Positions 12,593-19,106 of a DNA stretch of 19,106 bases are shown in pieces. The position numbers and the translations under genes were made by a program. The DNA comes from Chloroflexota bacterium (GTDB lineage: Bacteria > Chloroflexota > Dormibacteria > CF-121). Under the pieces are notes generated by a model that was not told where the DNA came from, did not search any database, and was given only the letters and a program-made list of their open reading frames with translations. The first letter of the stretch is position 1. Each line of letters begins with the position of its first letter. The stretch lies in the NCBI GenBank assembly GCA_005880605.1, contig VBIS01000086.1, forward strand, positions 1 to 19,106, written 5' to 3'.

Positions 12593-14378
12593 TCGTCATC
12601 AACACATCGTTGGGAGCGACGATGGCCCCTTCTTTGGCAAACACGTCACGCACCGTTCCGCCGACCGTGGCCACGATGTCGTTCTGCATCTTCATCGCCT
12701 CCAGCACGACGACGACGTCACCGAGGCGTACCTTGTCGCCCTTTGCCACCTTGACCTTGACTACCATGCCCTGCATGGGCGCCTGGATCGCCCCATCGCC
12801 CCCGGCACGCTGCGCCGGCGTCGGGCCGGACGGAGCCGCGCGGGGCGCGCCTGGGCCGGGCGCGACACCGTCGCCAAGGATCCGAACATGGTACGACTCG
12901 CCATCGACCTCGACCGTGAACTCGCGAGCGGGCGATTCTGCGGATGCGGGCGGCGCGGGAGCGGCCGCGACGGGCGGCGGCGGCGGCTTGCGCTCCGGGG
13001 TGGGCGTCGCCGGCGGGGCACTGGCCGCCTCCGTCCGGTGCGCATCGGGCCGCAGGATATTTGGCGCGTCCTCGGGAAACAAAATGTAGGTCAGCACCTG
13101 GTCGATCCCGGTGGCCGTCAGGCCCTGTTTGCGCATCTGGCGGCGCGCCTTCTCGATTCCGGGTTGTAAGAGGTCCGCCGGTCGGAGCGTGATCGCGTCC
13201 GAAGGGCCGAGCGCCCGTTTGCGAACGTCGGGGTCGATCGGTCCGGGCGGCGCACCGTACAGTCCCTTGACGTAATCGCGGAAGGGCTGCTCGATGTGCT
13301 GGTAGCGCTTGTCGCTGAGGGTATTAGCCAGTGCCTGGTTCGCCGCGATCCGGTTGATGGGCGCAGCCATCGGTGGGTAGCCCATTTCCTGGCGAACCAG
13401 AAGGAGCTCCTGCAGCAGACGGTCGTATCGATCGACGGCGTTGCGTTCACGAAGGTTGCGGATCAGGACCGCGAGGACGGGGGCGGGCAGCTGGTGCTGC
13501 AGGACGAAGACATCGTTGCGGAAGGCGATCGGGTCCTGGAACTCGAGATACTCGTCATGGATCTCGTCGAAGTACCGGCTCGCTTGGCTGATCAAGTTGA
13601 GGTCGAGACCGGTGTCATAAGCTCCGTCGCGAAGGCTGGCCACCATCGTCTCGGTGGCCGGTTGCGATGCACCCCACGCCAGCGCCGAGAGGGCCGTATC
13701 GATGCCGGTCGCCCCGGCTTCGATCGCCGCGAAGTAGGCAATGGGCGCGAGCGCGGTCGTCGAGTGGGCGTGAACACTGACGGGCAGCTTGGTGGCGCTC
13801 GCGATCGCGCTGACCAGCGCCCTGGCCTCGATCGGCGCCAGGATACCGGCGACATCCTCGATCCCGATCCAGTCCGCACCCATGGCTTTCAACCGGCCGG
13901 CCGATTTGACGGTGCGCGCCTCGTCGACCACCGGGCTCGGACTGTAGACGAGCGCGCCGATGACGCGCGCCCCCGCTTTCCGTGCCGCTTCAATCGGCAC
14001 CTCGAGGTTTCGGAGGTCGTTGAGCGGGTCGAACACTTTCACGACGCGAATGCCGTCTTCGACGGCCTGCTCGATGAACGCTCGCACGACATCGTCGGGC
14101 TGGTGCGCCTGTCCGAGCAGCGTTTGGCCGCGGATCAACATCTGCAGCGGCGTCTTAACGATCGCAGCCCGCAGCGCGCGGAGTCGTTGCCACGGGTCTT
14201 CCTTGAGTGCGCGGACGGAGGCCGCGAAGGTCCAGCCGCCCCAGGCATCGAGGGCGTGGTACCCGATGTCGTCCAGGGTCTTGGCAATCGGCAGCACGTG
14301 CTGCAACTTGAGGCGGCCCTGGATGAGGCTCTGCTGCGCATCGCGCAGCACGGTCTCGGTGATCAAGACCTTGGGCAC
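12585..14378 (-). CDS. Biotin-dependent carboxyltransferase with C-terminal biotinyl domain (PycB/OadA-like, atypical active site)
   Basis: This 597-residue protein transfers a carboxyl group between biotin and a keto acid; by homology it is pyruvate carboxylase B or oxaloacetate decarboxylase alpha. The N-terminal HMGL-like TIM barrel has TETVLRDAQQSL with metal-binding Asp13, MLIRGQTLLG with Arg83, KVFDPLNDLRN, VHAHSTTA with metal ligands His203 and His205, and ASQPATETMVASL. A PycB/OadA middle domain follows. A Pro/Ala linker at about 445-475 leads to the biotinyl domain, with biotin attachment Lys563 in EAMKM. Several active-site positions differ from what I recall of the family: Glu174 in IEDVAG (normally carbamylated Lys in KDMAG), Gln90 (normally Tyr), and Gln15 (normally His). 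Substrate is therefore uncertain. The GTG start at 14378 has no ribosome-binding site. Confidence 0.9.
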   Translation of the reverse strand: MPKVLITETVLRDAQQSLIQGRLKLQHVLPIAKTLDDIGYHALDAWGGWTFAASVRALKEDPWQRLRALRAAIVKTPLQMLIRGQTLLGQAHQPDDVVRAFIEQAVEDGIRVVKVFDPLNDLRNLEVPIEAARKAGARVIGALVYSPSPVVDEARTVKSAGRLKAMGADWIGIEDVAGILAPIEARALVSAIASATKLPVSVHAHSTTALAPIAYFAAIEAGATGIDTALSALAWGASQPATETMVASLRDGAYDTGLDLNLISQASRYFDEIHDEYLEFQDPIAFRNDVFVLQHQLPAPVLAVLIRNLRERNAVDRYDRLLQELLLVRQEMGYPPMAAPINRIAANQALANTLSDKRYQHIEQPFRDYVKGLYGAPPGPIDPDVRKRALGPSDAITLRPADLLQPGIEKARRQMRKQGLTATGIDQVLTYILFPEDAPNILRPDAHRTEAASAPPATPTPERKPPPPPVAAAPAPPASAESPAREFTVEVDGESYHVRILGDGVAPGPGAPRAAPSGPTPAQRAGGDGAIQAPMQGMVVKVKVAKGDKVRLGDVVVVLEAMKMQNDIVATVGGTVRDVFAKEGAIVAPNDVLMTIG

Positions 14379-14385
14379 GGCGCTA

Positions 14386-14391
14386 ATTGTA
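14386..14391 (-). promoter_or_regulatory. Possible internal promoter giving a leaderless pycB-like mRNA
   Basis: On the minus strand TACAAT (14391-14386) lies seven bases before the GTG start of the carboxyltransferase. This is the distance expected if transcription starts at the GTG itself. There is no Shine-Dalgarno sequence in the 30-base gap after purE. No convincing -35 box is visible. Confidence 0.35.
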
Positions 14392-14408
14392 TGCCCGGGT
14401 TTTAGAAG

Positions 14409-14879
14409 CTACTTAGGGGAGCGGTTCGCCTCGCGCCGCTTGACCAGCTTTTCTCTGGCCGCGGGATCGTTCAGTGCCAGGATCGCCATGGCGAGGTGCG
14501 CGGCGTTTCTTGCACCCGCGTCGCCGATGGCGACGGTCGCGACCGGGATGCCGGCCGGCATCTGGGCCATCGAGAGCAGTGCATCCAGCCCACCGAGCGC
14601 ACCGCCCGACATGGGCACGCCGATCACGGGCAAGACGCTCCAGGCAGCGACCACGCCGGGGAGATGCGCCGCGCCACCCGCAGCTGCGATCAGCACCTTC
14701 ATGCCGCGCCCCTCGGCCTCCGTCGCCCAGCTCCGGCATCCCTCCGGGTCGCGGTGGGCGGAGCGGACCACGACCTCGTAGACAACGCCATAGGCGTCGA
14801 GGACCTCACAGCATCGCTGCATGGTTGGACGGTCTGACTCGCTGCCCATGACGATCCCGACCAGCGGCGCGTCGCTCAT
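14409..14879 (-). CDS. purE: N5-carboxyaminoimidazole ribonucleotide mutase PurE (class I)
   Basis: PurE rearranges N5-CAIR to CAIR. It has 156 residues, a normal length. Motifs: VGIVMGSESDRPTM at 7-20, SAHRDP at 40-45, AAAGGAAHLPGVVAA at 65-79, PVIGVP, then LLSMAQMPAGIPVATVAIG. The Arg after SAH points to class I, which needs N5-CAIR from PurK; class II enzymes use CO2 directly and, as far as I recall, have Lys there. SGGALGGLDAL replaces the more usual SKALNGLDSL. ATG 14879 overlaps the purD stop by four bases (ATGA). No purK is in the window. Confidence 0.95.
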   Translation of the reverse strand: MSDAPLVGIVMGSESDRPTMQRCCEVLDAYGVVYEVVVRSAHRDPEGCRSWATEAEGRGMKVLIAAAGGAAHLPGVVAAWSVLPVIGVPMSGGALGGLDALLSMAQMPAGIPVATVAIGDAGARNAAHLAMAILALNDPAAREKLVKRREANRSPK

Positions 14880-16153
14880 GGCAGGGCCGGCGCGCCCAGC
14901 TCCCGCAGGGCGAGGTCCCGGCGGCAGGTCACACCGTGAAAGCTGATGCGGTCGACATTGCGATAGGCGCGATCACGCGCCTCGGCGATCGAATCGCCCA
15001 GGGCAACGAGCGTCAGGACCCGCCCGCCGGCGGTGAGGTAGCCACCGGCGCCGGCGCTCGTCCCAGCGTGGAAGGCGAAGACCCCTGGCTCGAGGGTACC
15101 CAGCCCACTGATCGGGTAGCCGGTCTGATACGTCCCCGGGTAGCCGCGCGACGCCAGGACGACGCCGACGCTCGCTTGCCTTGACCAGGACGGCTTGACA
15201 CCGCCCAGCTCACCGCGAGCCGCGGCCTCGAGGAGCGGCATCAAGTCGTCTGCAAGCCGGGGCAGGACCACCTGCGCCTCGGGGTCACCGAACCGGGCAT
15301 TGAACTCGAGCACCTGCACGCCGGATGAACCGACCATCAGTCCTGCATAGAGGCAGCCGCGATAGGGCGTGCCCTCCTCCTGCAGCACCCGCGCCACTGG
15401 GCGCAGCACGGTGTCGACGGCGCGCGTGACGTCATCCTCATTGAAGAAGGACACCGGCGAGTATCCCCCCATGCCACCGGTGTTAGGACCTTTGTCGTCA
15501 TCGAGGGCCCGCTTGTAGTCGCAGGCCGGCGGGAGCGCCACGACGCGCTCGCCGTCGACCAGCGCCATCAGGGAGACCTCGCGACCCTCGATCTTTTCCT
15601 CGAGCACGATCCGGTCGGCGGCGGCACCTACGGTCTTGCGCAGCATCAAGGTGTCGATGCATTCGAGCGTCTCGTCCGCATCGCGCGGAACCAGCGTGCC
15701 CTTGCCCTTTGCCAGGCCGTCCGCCTTGACGACGAAGGCCCGGCGCTCGCCGCGCACGTAGTCCTTGGCGCTGGCGGGATCTTCGAAGACGCGGTAGGCA
15801 GGCGTCGCCACCCCCGCCCTCGCCATCAGCGATTTGGCAAAGGCTTTGCTGCTCTCGATCCGGCCGGCCGCGCGGGTCGGGCCGAAGACCAGTCGCCCGG
15901 ACGGGCCCAAGCGGTCGGCAAGGCCGGCGTCGACCGCGGCCTCGGGACCGATCACGGTCAGCCCGATGTCGCGCTCGGCGACGAAACGCGCGATCCCCTC
16001 GACATCGGTTGCCTGCAGCCCGCTGTTGATGGCAATCGAAGCCGTTGCGGCGCTACCCGGCGCGCAGTAAACGGCGTCGGTCAGCGGGCTCTGCAGCGCC
16101 TTCCAGGTCAGCGCATGCTCACGCGCACCGCTGCCAACGATGAGGACCTTCAT
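14876..16153 (-). CDS. purD: Phosphoribosylamine-glycine ligase (GAR synthetase) PurD
   Basis: PurD is an ATP-grasp ligase joining glycine to phosphoribosylamine, the second step of the pathway. It has 425 residues, a normal length. Motifs: MKVLIVGSGAREHAL at 1-15, FVVKADGLAKGKG (ATP-grasp loop), EGREVSLMALVDG, a DYKRALDDDKGPNTGG segment followed by MGGYSP, YAGLMVGSSGVQVLEFNARFGDPE. The ATG at 16153 matches the family N-terminus. The G-rich flank of a palindromic repeat ends nine bases before it and is the only purine-rich sequence in ribosome-binding position. It is followed by purE with a four-base overlap. Confidence 0.96.
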   Translation of the reverse strand: MKVLIVGSGAREHALTWKALQSPLTDAVYCAPGSAATASIAINSGLQATDVEGIARFVAERDIGLTVIGPEAAVDAGLADRLGPSGRLVFGPTRAAGRIESSKAFAKSLMARAGVATPAYRVFEDPASAKDYVRGERRAFVVKADGLAKGKGTLVPRDADETLECIDTLMLRKTVGAAADRIVLEEKIEGREVSLMALVDGERVVALPPACDYKRALDDDKGPNTGGMGGYSPVSFFNEDDVTRAVDTVLRPVARVLQEEGTPYRGCLYAGLMVGSSGVQVLEFNARFGDPEAQVVLPRLADDLMPLLEAAARGELGGVKPSWSRQASVGVVLASRGYPGTYQTGYPISGLGTLEPGVFAFHAGTSAGAGGYLTAGGRVLTLVALGDSIAEARDRAYRNVDRISFHGVTCRRDLALRELGAPALP

Positions 16154-16162
16154 TGGTTAGAG

Positions 16163-16198
16163 CCCCCACCCTGCCCTCCCCCGCAAGCGGGGGAGGGG
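16163..16198 (-). repeat. Palindromic repeat in the guaA-purD gap
   Basis: Perfect 11-bp arms CCCTCCCCCGC (16174-16184) / GCGGGGGAGGG (16187-16197) with loop AA, differing from the purB copy only in the loop. On the minus strand it is followed by CAGGGTGGGGG, nine bases, then the purD ATG. It lies 11 bases beyond the guaA stop, so it is non-coding here. Confidence 0.92.
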
Positions 16199-16209
16199 AA
16201 TGTCCGGCG

Positions 16210-17733
16210 CTATTCCCATTCGATGGTCGAGGGCGGCTTCGACGAGATGTCGTAGACGACGCGATTCACGCCCGGCACTTCGTTGACGATCCGCGTGGAG
16301 ATCTTCGCCAGAACCTCATAGGGCAAGCGTGCCCAATCGGCGGTCATCCCATCCTCACTTTGGACGGCGCGCACCGCGACCACGTTGCCGTAGGTGCGAT
16401 AGTCGCCCATCACCCCGACGCTCTGCAGCGGCGTCAGGATTGCGAACGACTGCCAGAGCGAGCGATACAGCCCCGCTGCCTTGATCTCATCGACGACGAT
16501 CCAGTCCGCCGCCCGGAGGGTATCCAGGCGTTCGCGGGTGACCTCGCCGATGATGCGGACGGCCAGCCCTGGGCCGGGAAACGGCTGGCGCTGCACCATG
16601 TCGTCCGGCAGGCCCAGCGCCGTGCCAATCGCACGGACCTCGTCCTTGAAGAGATACCGAAGGGGCTCGACCAGTTTGAACCGAAGGTCGGCGGGCAGCC
16701 CGCCGACGTTGTGGTGCGTCTTGATCCGGTGCGCGTTGTGGGTGTCGTGACTGGTGCTCTCGATGACATCGGGATAAAGTGTCCCCTGCGCCAGGAAATC
16801 GACACCGGTGAGCGAGGCCGCTTCGGCCTCGAAGACCTTGATAAAGGTCGCGCCGATCCGCCGGCGTTTTTCTTCAGGATCGATGACGCCCTGCAAGGCG
16901 GCCAGGAATTCCTCGCTCGCGTCAACGGCTTTGAGGTCGATGCCGAGATGCCGCTGCATCACCTCCTCGACACGACGCCGTTCATCGCGGCGCAGAAGGC
17001 CATTGTCCACCATCAGGCAGGTCAGCTGGCCAGGGATGGCTCGATGCACGAGCGTCGCGCAGACCGCGGAATCGACGCCGCCCGAGAGCGCGCAGAGAAC
17101 CCGGCCTTCGCCCACCTGCGCCCGGATCGCTTCGATGGCCTGGTCGATGAACGCGGCCGGCTTCCAGGTGCCACGACAACCCGCGACCTGGTAAAGAAAG
17201 TTGCGCAGAATCTCCCGACCCTGCGGGGTGTGGATCACCTCGGGATGAAAGGCGATGCCAAAGCGACCGGCGTCGTCGGCCATGGCGGCGATGGTCGAGT
17301 TCTCGGACTCGGCCAGCCGGCGGAAGCCCGCTGGGGCCTCGAGAATGGTGTCCCCATGGCTCATCCACACCGGCAGGTGCGCGGGCAGATCGAGAAAGAG
17401 TCCGGCCGGGTCCGCGACCTGGACGCTCGCCGGGCCATACTCCCGCTTGCCGGCCGGCGCGACCTTACCGCCAAGCTGATACGCCAGCAGTTGCATGCCG
17501 TAGCAGATGCCCAGCACCGGCACGCCTGCGTTGAGGGCAGCCGGATCGCAACGGGGAGCGCCCTCCTCGTAAACACTGGCCGGGCCGCCGGAGAGGATCA
17601 GGGCGCTTGGGGCCCGATCGCGAATCGCGTCCCAGGGCGTCGTCCCGGGGATCAGCTCGCAGTAAACGCCGGCTTCCCGGACGCGGCGCGCGATCAGCTG
17701 GCTGTACTGCGAACCGAAGTCCAGGACCAGCAC
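16210..17733 (-). CDS. guaA: GMP synthase (glutamine-hydrolysing) GuaA
   Basis: GuaA aminates XMP to GMP using glutamine and ATP. It has 507 residues. The N-terminal glutaminase has LVLDFGSQYSQLIARRVRE, nucleophile Cys77 in GICYGMQLL, and His163/Glu165 in FHPEV. The ATP-pyrophosphatase domain has the loop LSGGVDSA at 216-223, then LAQGTLYPDVIES, THHNVGGLP, and RQPFPGPGLAVRI. The dimerisation domain ends with KPPSTIEWE, the family's standard C-terminus. GTG 17733 is the only start codon in frame after the guaB stop and is preceded by GAGGAA. It lies 65 bases after guaB. Confidence 0.97.
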   Translation of the reverse strand: MLVLDFGSQYSQLIARRVREAGVYCELIPGTTPWDAIRDRAPSALILSGGPASVYEEGAPRCDPAALNAGVPVLGICYGMQLLAYQLGGKVAPAGKREYGPASVQVADPAGLFLDLPAHLPVWMSHGDTILEAPAGFRRLAESENSTIAAMADDAGRFGIAFHPEVIHTPQGREILRNFLYQVAGCRGTWKPAAFIDQAIEAIRAQVGEGRVLCALSGGVDSAVCATLVHRAIPGQLTCLMVDNGLLRRDERRRVEEVMQRHLGIDLKAVDASEEFLAALQGVIDPEEKRRRIGATFIKVFEAEAASLTGVDFLAQGTLYPDVIESTSHDTHNAHRIKTHHNVGGLPADLRFKLVEPLRYLFKDEVRAIGTALGLPDDMVQRQPFPGPGLAVRIIGEVTRERLDTLRAADWIVVDEIKAAGLYRSLWQSFAILTPLQSVGVMGDYRTYGNVVAVRAVQSEDGMTADWARLPYEVLAKISTRIVNEVPGVNRVVYDISSKPPSTIEWE

Positions 17734-17798
17734 CAGTTCCTCGGCCCCGGCGGCACGCGGGACCGGGTGTGGTTGGAGGGTCGACGCTCGGGCGACCG

Positions 17799-19004
17799 CT
17801 AGCTTCCCATGCCCACTTGCTGGGCTTGCTGGAAGAGCTTCCCCTCGCTCTGGATCGCCGGCGCGATCACGAGCTCGGTCTGCTGGAACTCGGCCAGGCT
17901 ACGTGCGCCGCAGACCCCCATCGCCGAGCGCAAGGCGCCGACCAGGTTCTGCGTGCCATCGTCGACGCGCGCCGGACCCAGCAGGACTTCGCGCAGCGTG
18001 CCGCGCTGGCCAACCTTGATGCGCGTTCCGCGTGGCAGGTTCGGATCCGGAGTCGCCATGCCCCAGTGGTAGCCGCCGCCCGCGGCATCCATCGTCCCGG
18101 CGAAGATCGAGCCGATCATGACGGCGTCGGCTCCGGAGGCAAACGCCTTGGCGATGTCACCACCGACTCGCATCCCACCGTCGGTGATGACCTGGACGCG
18201 GCGGCCGGTCTCGTGCAAATAGGTCTCCCGCGCGGCGGCCACATCGCTGGTCGCCGTGACCTGCGGCACGCCGACGCCGAGCACGCCCCGCGTGGTGCAC
18301 GCCGCCCCCGGGCCAACGCCCACCAGGATCCCGGCAATCCCCGTTTGCATCAGCTCGAGCGCCGTTTCGTACTCCACGCAGTTGCCGGCCACTACGGGGA
18401 TCGAGAGCTCGGCACAGAGCTTCTCGAAGGAGAGCTGTTCGTAGGAGCGGGAGATATGTCGCGCCGTAAGCACCGTTCCCTGGACGACGAAGCAGTCGGC
18501 CCCGGCCTCCTGCACCACGCCCGCCCGGCGCCGTGCCTGGGCCGGGACGGTCGAGACGCCGACCGGGACGCGAGCACGCTTGACCGCGGTGATTCGCTCC
18601 CCGATCAACTGTTCACGAACCGGTGCCTGGTAGACCTTCTGCAGCAGGGCGTTGATCCGTTCGCGCGGTGCCTCAGCGATCTCTTGAAGGATGCTGGTCG
18701 GGTCCGCGTAGCGCGTCTGCAGCCCATCGAGGTTGAGGACCGCCATCCCACCCAGGCGACCCATCTCGATGGCAAACCGCACGTCGACCACGCCGTCCAT
18801 AGCCGCCGCCAGGATCGGGACGTCCAGATGAAGCGCGCCTAGCTGGAACGAGCTGTCGACTTCTTCGGGATTGATGGTCACGCGACCCGGCACCAGCGCG
18901 ACTTCGTCGAAGCCGTAGGCCCGACGCGCTCGCTTGAAGCGCCCCAGCTCGAAGGTGTCGGCCGCCTCGAACGGCGAGGGCTTCAGGGGCGCACGCACAC
19001 TCAT
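17799..19004 (-). CDS. guaB3: GuaB3-type IMP dehydrogenase family protein (no CBS domains)
   Basis: IMP dehydrogenase family TIM barrel of 401 residues. Canonical GuaB has about 490 residues with two CBS domains; here residues 100-140 are only a short helical linker. The opening (RRAYGFDEVALVPGRVTI, then FAIEMGRLGGMAVLN) and the ending (LPRGT..., NLVGALRSAM, LAEFQQTEL) resemble actinobacterial and cyanobacterial GuaB3 proteins. The catalytic loop is intact: GPGAACTTRGVLGVGVPQ with Cys236, followed by ITDGGMRVGGDIAKAFASGADAVMIGS. It therefore probably oxidises IMP to XMP with NAD, which fits its place directly before guaA. ATG 19004 has GGAGG eight bases upstream. It is the first gene of the guaB3-accC cluster. 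Enzymatic activity versus a regulatory role cannot be decided from sequence. Confidence 0.9.
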   Translation of the reverse strand: MSVRAPLKPSPFEAADTFELGRFKRARRAYGFDEVALVPGRVTINPEEVDSSFQLGALHLDVPILAAAMDGVVDVRFAIEMGRLGGMAVLNLDGLQTRYADPTSILQEIAEAPRERINALLQKVYQAPVREQLIGERITAVKRARVPVGVSTVPAQARRRAGVVQEAGADCFVVQGTVLTARHISRSYEQLSFEKLCAELSIPVVAGNCVEYETALELMQTGIAGILVGVGPGAACTTRGVLGVGVPQVTATSDVAAARETYLHETGRRVQVITDGGMRVGGDIAKAFASGADAVMIGSIFAGTMDAAGGGYHWGMATPDPNLPRGTRIKVGQRGTLREVLLGPARVDDGTQNLVGALRSAMGVCGARSLAEFQQTELVIAPAIQSEGKLFQQAQQVGMGS

Positions 19005-19106
19005 CGAGGTCGCCTCCGATGCCGTGTCGAGCTCAAAGGGTATGCGTGTACCTCAGAACGAGCTGGTTTTCGGGGATTATAACGGATGGCCTCATCGATG
19101 GAACAG
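19005..19106 (-). promoter_or_regulatory. Promoter and leader of the guaB3-guaA-purDE cluster
   Basis: On the minus strand an exact TATAAT lies at 19081-19076, with a weak -35-like TTCCAT 16 bases upstream. The predicted start near 19069 gives a leader of about 65 bases ending in the strong ribosome-binding site GGAGG (19017-19013). I saw no purine riboswitch core or long hairpin in the leader. Sequence beyond 19106 is not available. Confidence 0.6.

Noticed and set aside
16153..17802. Plus-strand open frame of 549 codons opposite guaA
   Set aside because: It is fully explained as the antisense of guaA, which has intact Cys/His/Glu triad and P-loop; the composition (Asp/Arg/His-rich) is typical of a shadow frame.
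19005..19075. A purine riboswitch in the guaB3 leader
   Set aside because: The leader is only about 65 bases, and I could not find the three-helix layout with its conserved loop sequences; the same holds for the 40-base purB leader.
19093..19100. Palindrome CATCGATG near the guaB3 -35 region as an operator
   Set aside because: An 8-base palindrome occurs often by chance, it has no matching copy at the purB promoter, and the surrounding sequence is cut by the window edge.

Overview
The window is a high-G+C bacterial chromosome segment (about two thirds G+C by eye, not counted), packed end to end with genes. It is essentially a purine-nucleotide biosynthesis locus, with two other gene pairs lodged in it. 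The combination of a Bacillus-like pur gene order with separate purS/purQ/small purL, a 4Fe-4S-type PurF, a GuaB3-type IMP dehydrogenase-like protein, GTG/TTG starts and an ECF sigma factor joined to a long sensor-like membrane protein suggests a high-G+C Terrabacteria lineage. Chloroflexota or Dormibacterota-like is my best guess, but no rRNA or other marker in the window settles this.

Layout, right to left along the minus strand. Cluster 1 starts from a TATAAT promoter near 19080 and runs guaB3, guaA, purD, purE, pycB-like carboxyltransferase, accC/pycA-like biotin carboxylase (19004 to 11141). Cluster 2 starts from a TATAAT promoter near 8122 and runs purB, purC, purS, purQ, purL, purF, purM, purN (8072 to beyond position 1; purN is cut by the window edge). 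Between them, on the plus strand, lies a two-gene unit: an ECF sigma factor (8266-8823) and a 773-residue single-pass membrane protein (8823-11144), probably its anti-sigma/sensor. It is divergent from purB and converges on accC with overlapping stop codons.

Together the pur genes cover most steps from PRA to AMP and XMP/GMP: PurD, PurN, PurL/Q/S, PurM, PurE, PurC and PurB, then GuaB3 and GuaA for the GMP branch. PurF makes PRA. Not seen in the window: purK, purH, purA. Compared with the Bacillus order (E-K-B-C-S-Q-L-F-M-N-H-D), the purE/purB junction is occupied by the biotin enzyme pair and the sigma/sensor pair, and purK is missing there. Most neighbours overlap by 1, 4 or 8 nt (ATGA, GTGA, TTGA, TGATG), indicating translational coupling.

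The most distinctive non-genic feature is a family of GC-rich palindromic repeats (arms CCCTCCCCC / GGGGGAGGG, with a one-sided G-rich flank). They occur at four places, always in the same orientation and always directly upstream of the next start codon (purN, purQ, purC, purD). At two places the repeat lies inside the coding 3' end of the preceding gene and adds a Pro-Ser/Gly-Gln tail to PurS and PurB. Other points worth attention are the architecture of the sigma/sensor pair, and active-site substitutions in the carboxyltransferase, including Glu where the family has the carbamylated Lys.

There is no gene-free stretch longer than 300 bases; the largest is 8073-8265 (divergent promoter region). 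No tRNA, rRNA, CRISPR array, insertion sequence or intrinsic terminator was seen.
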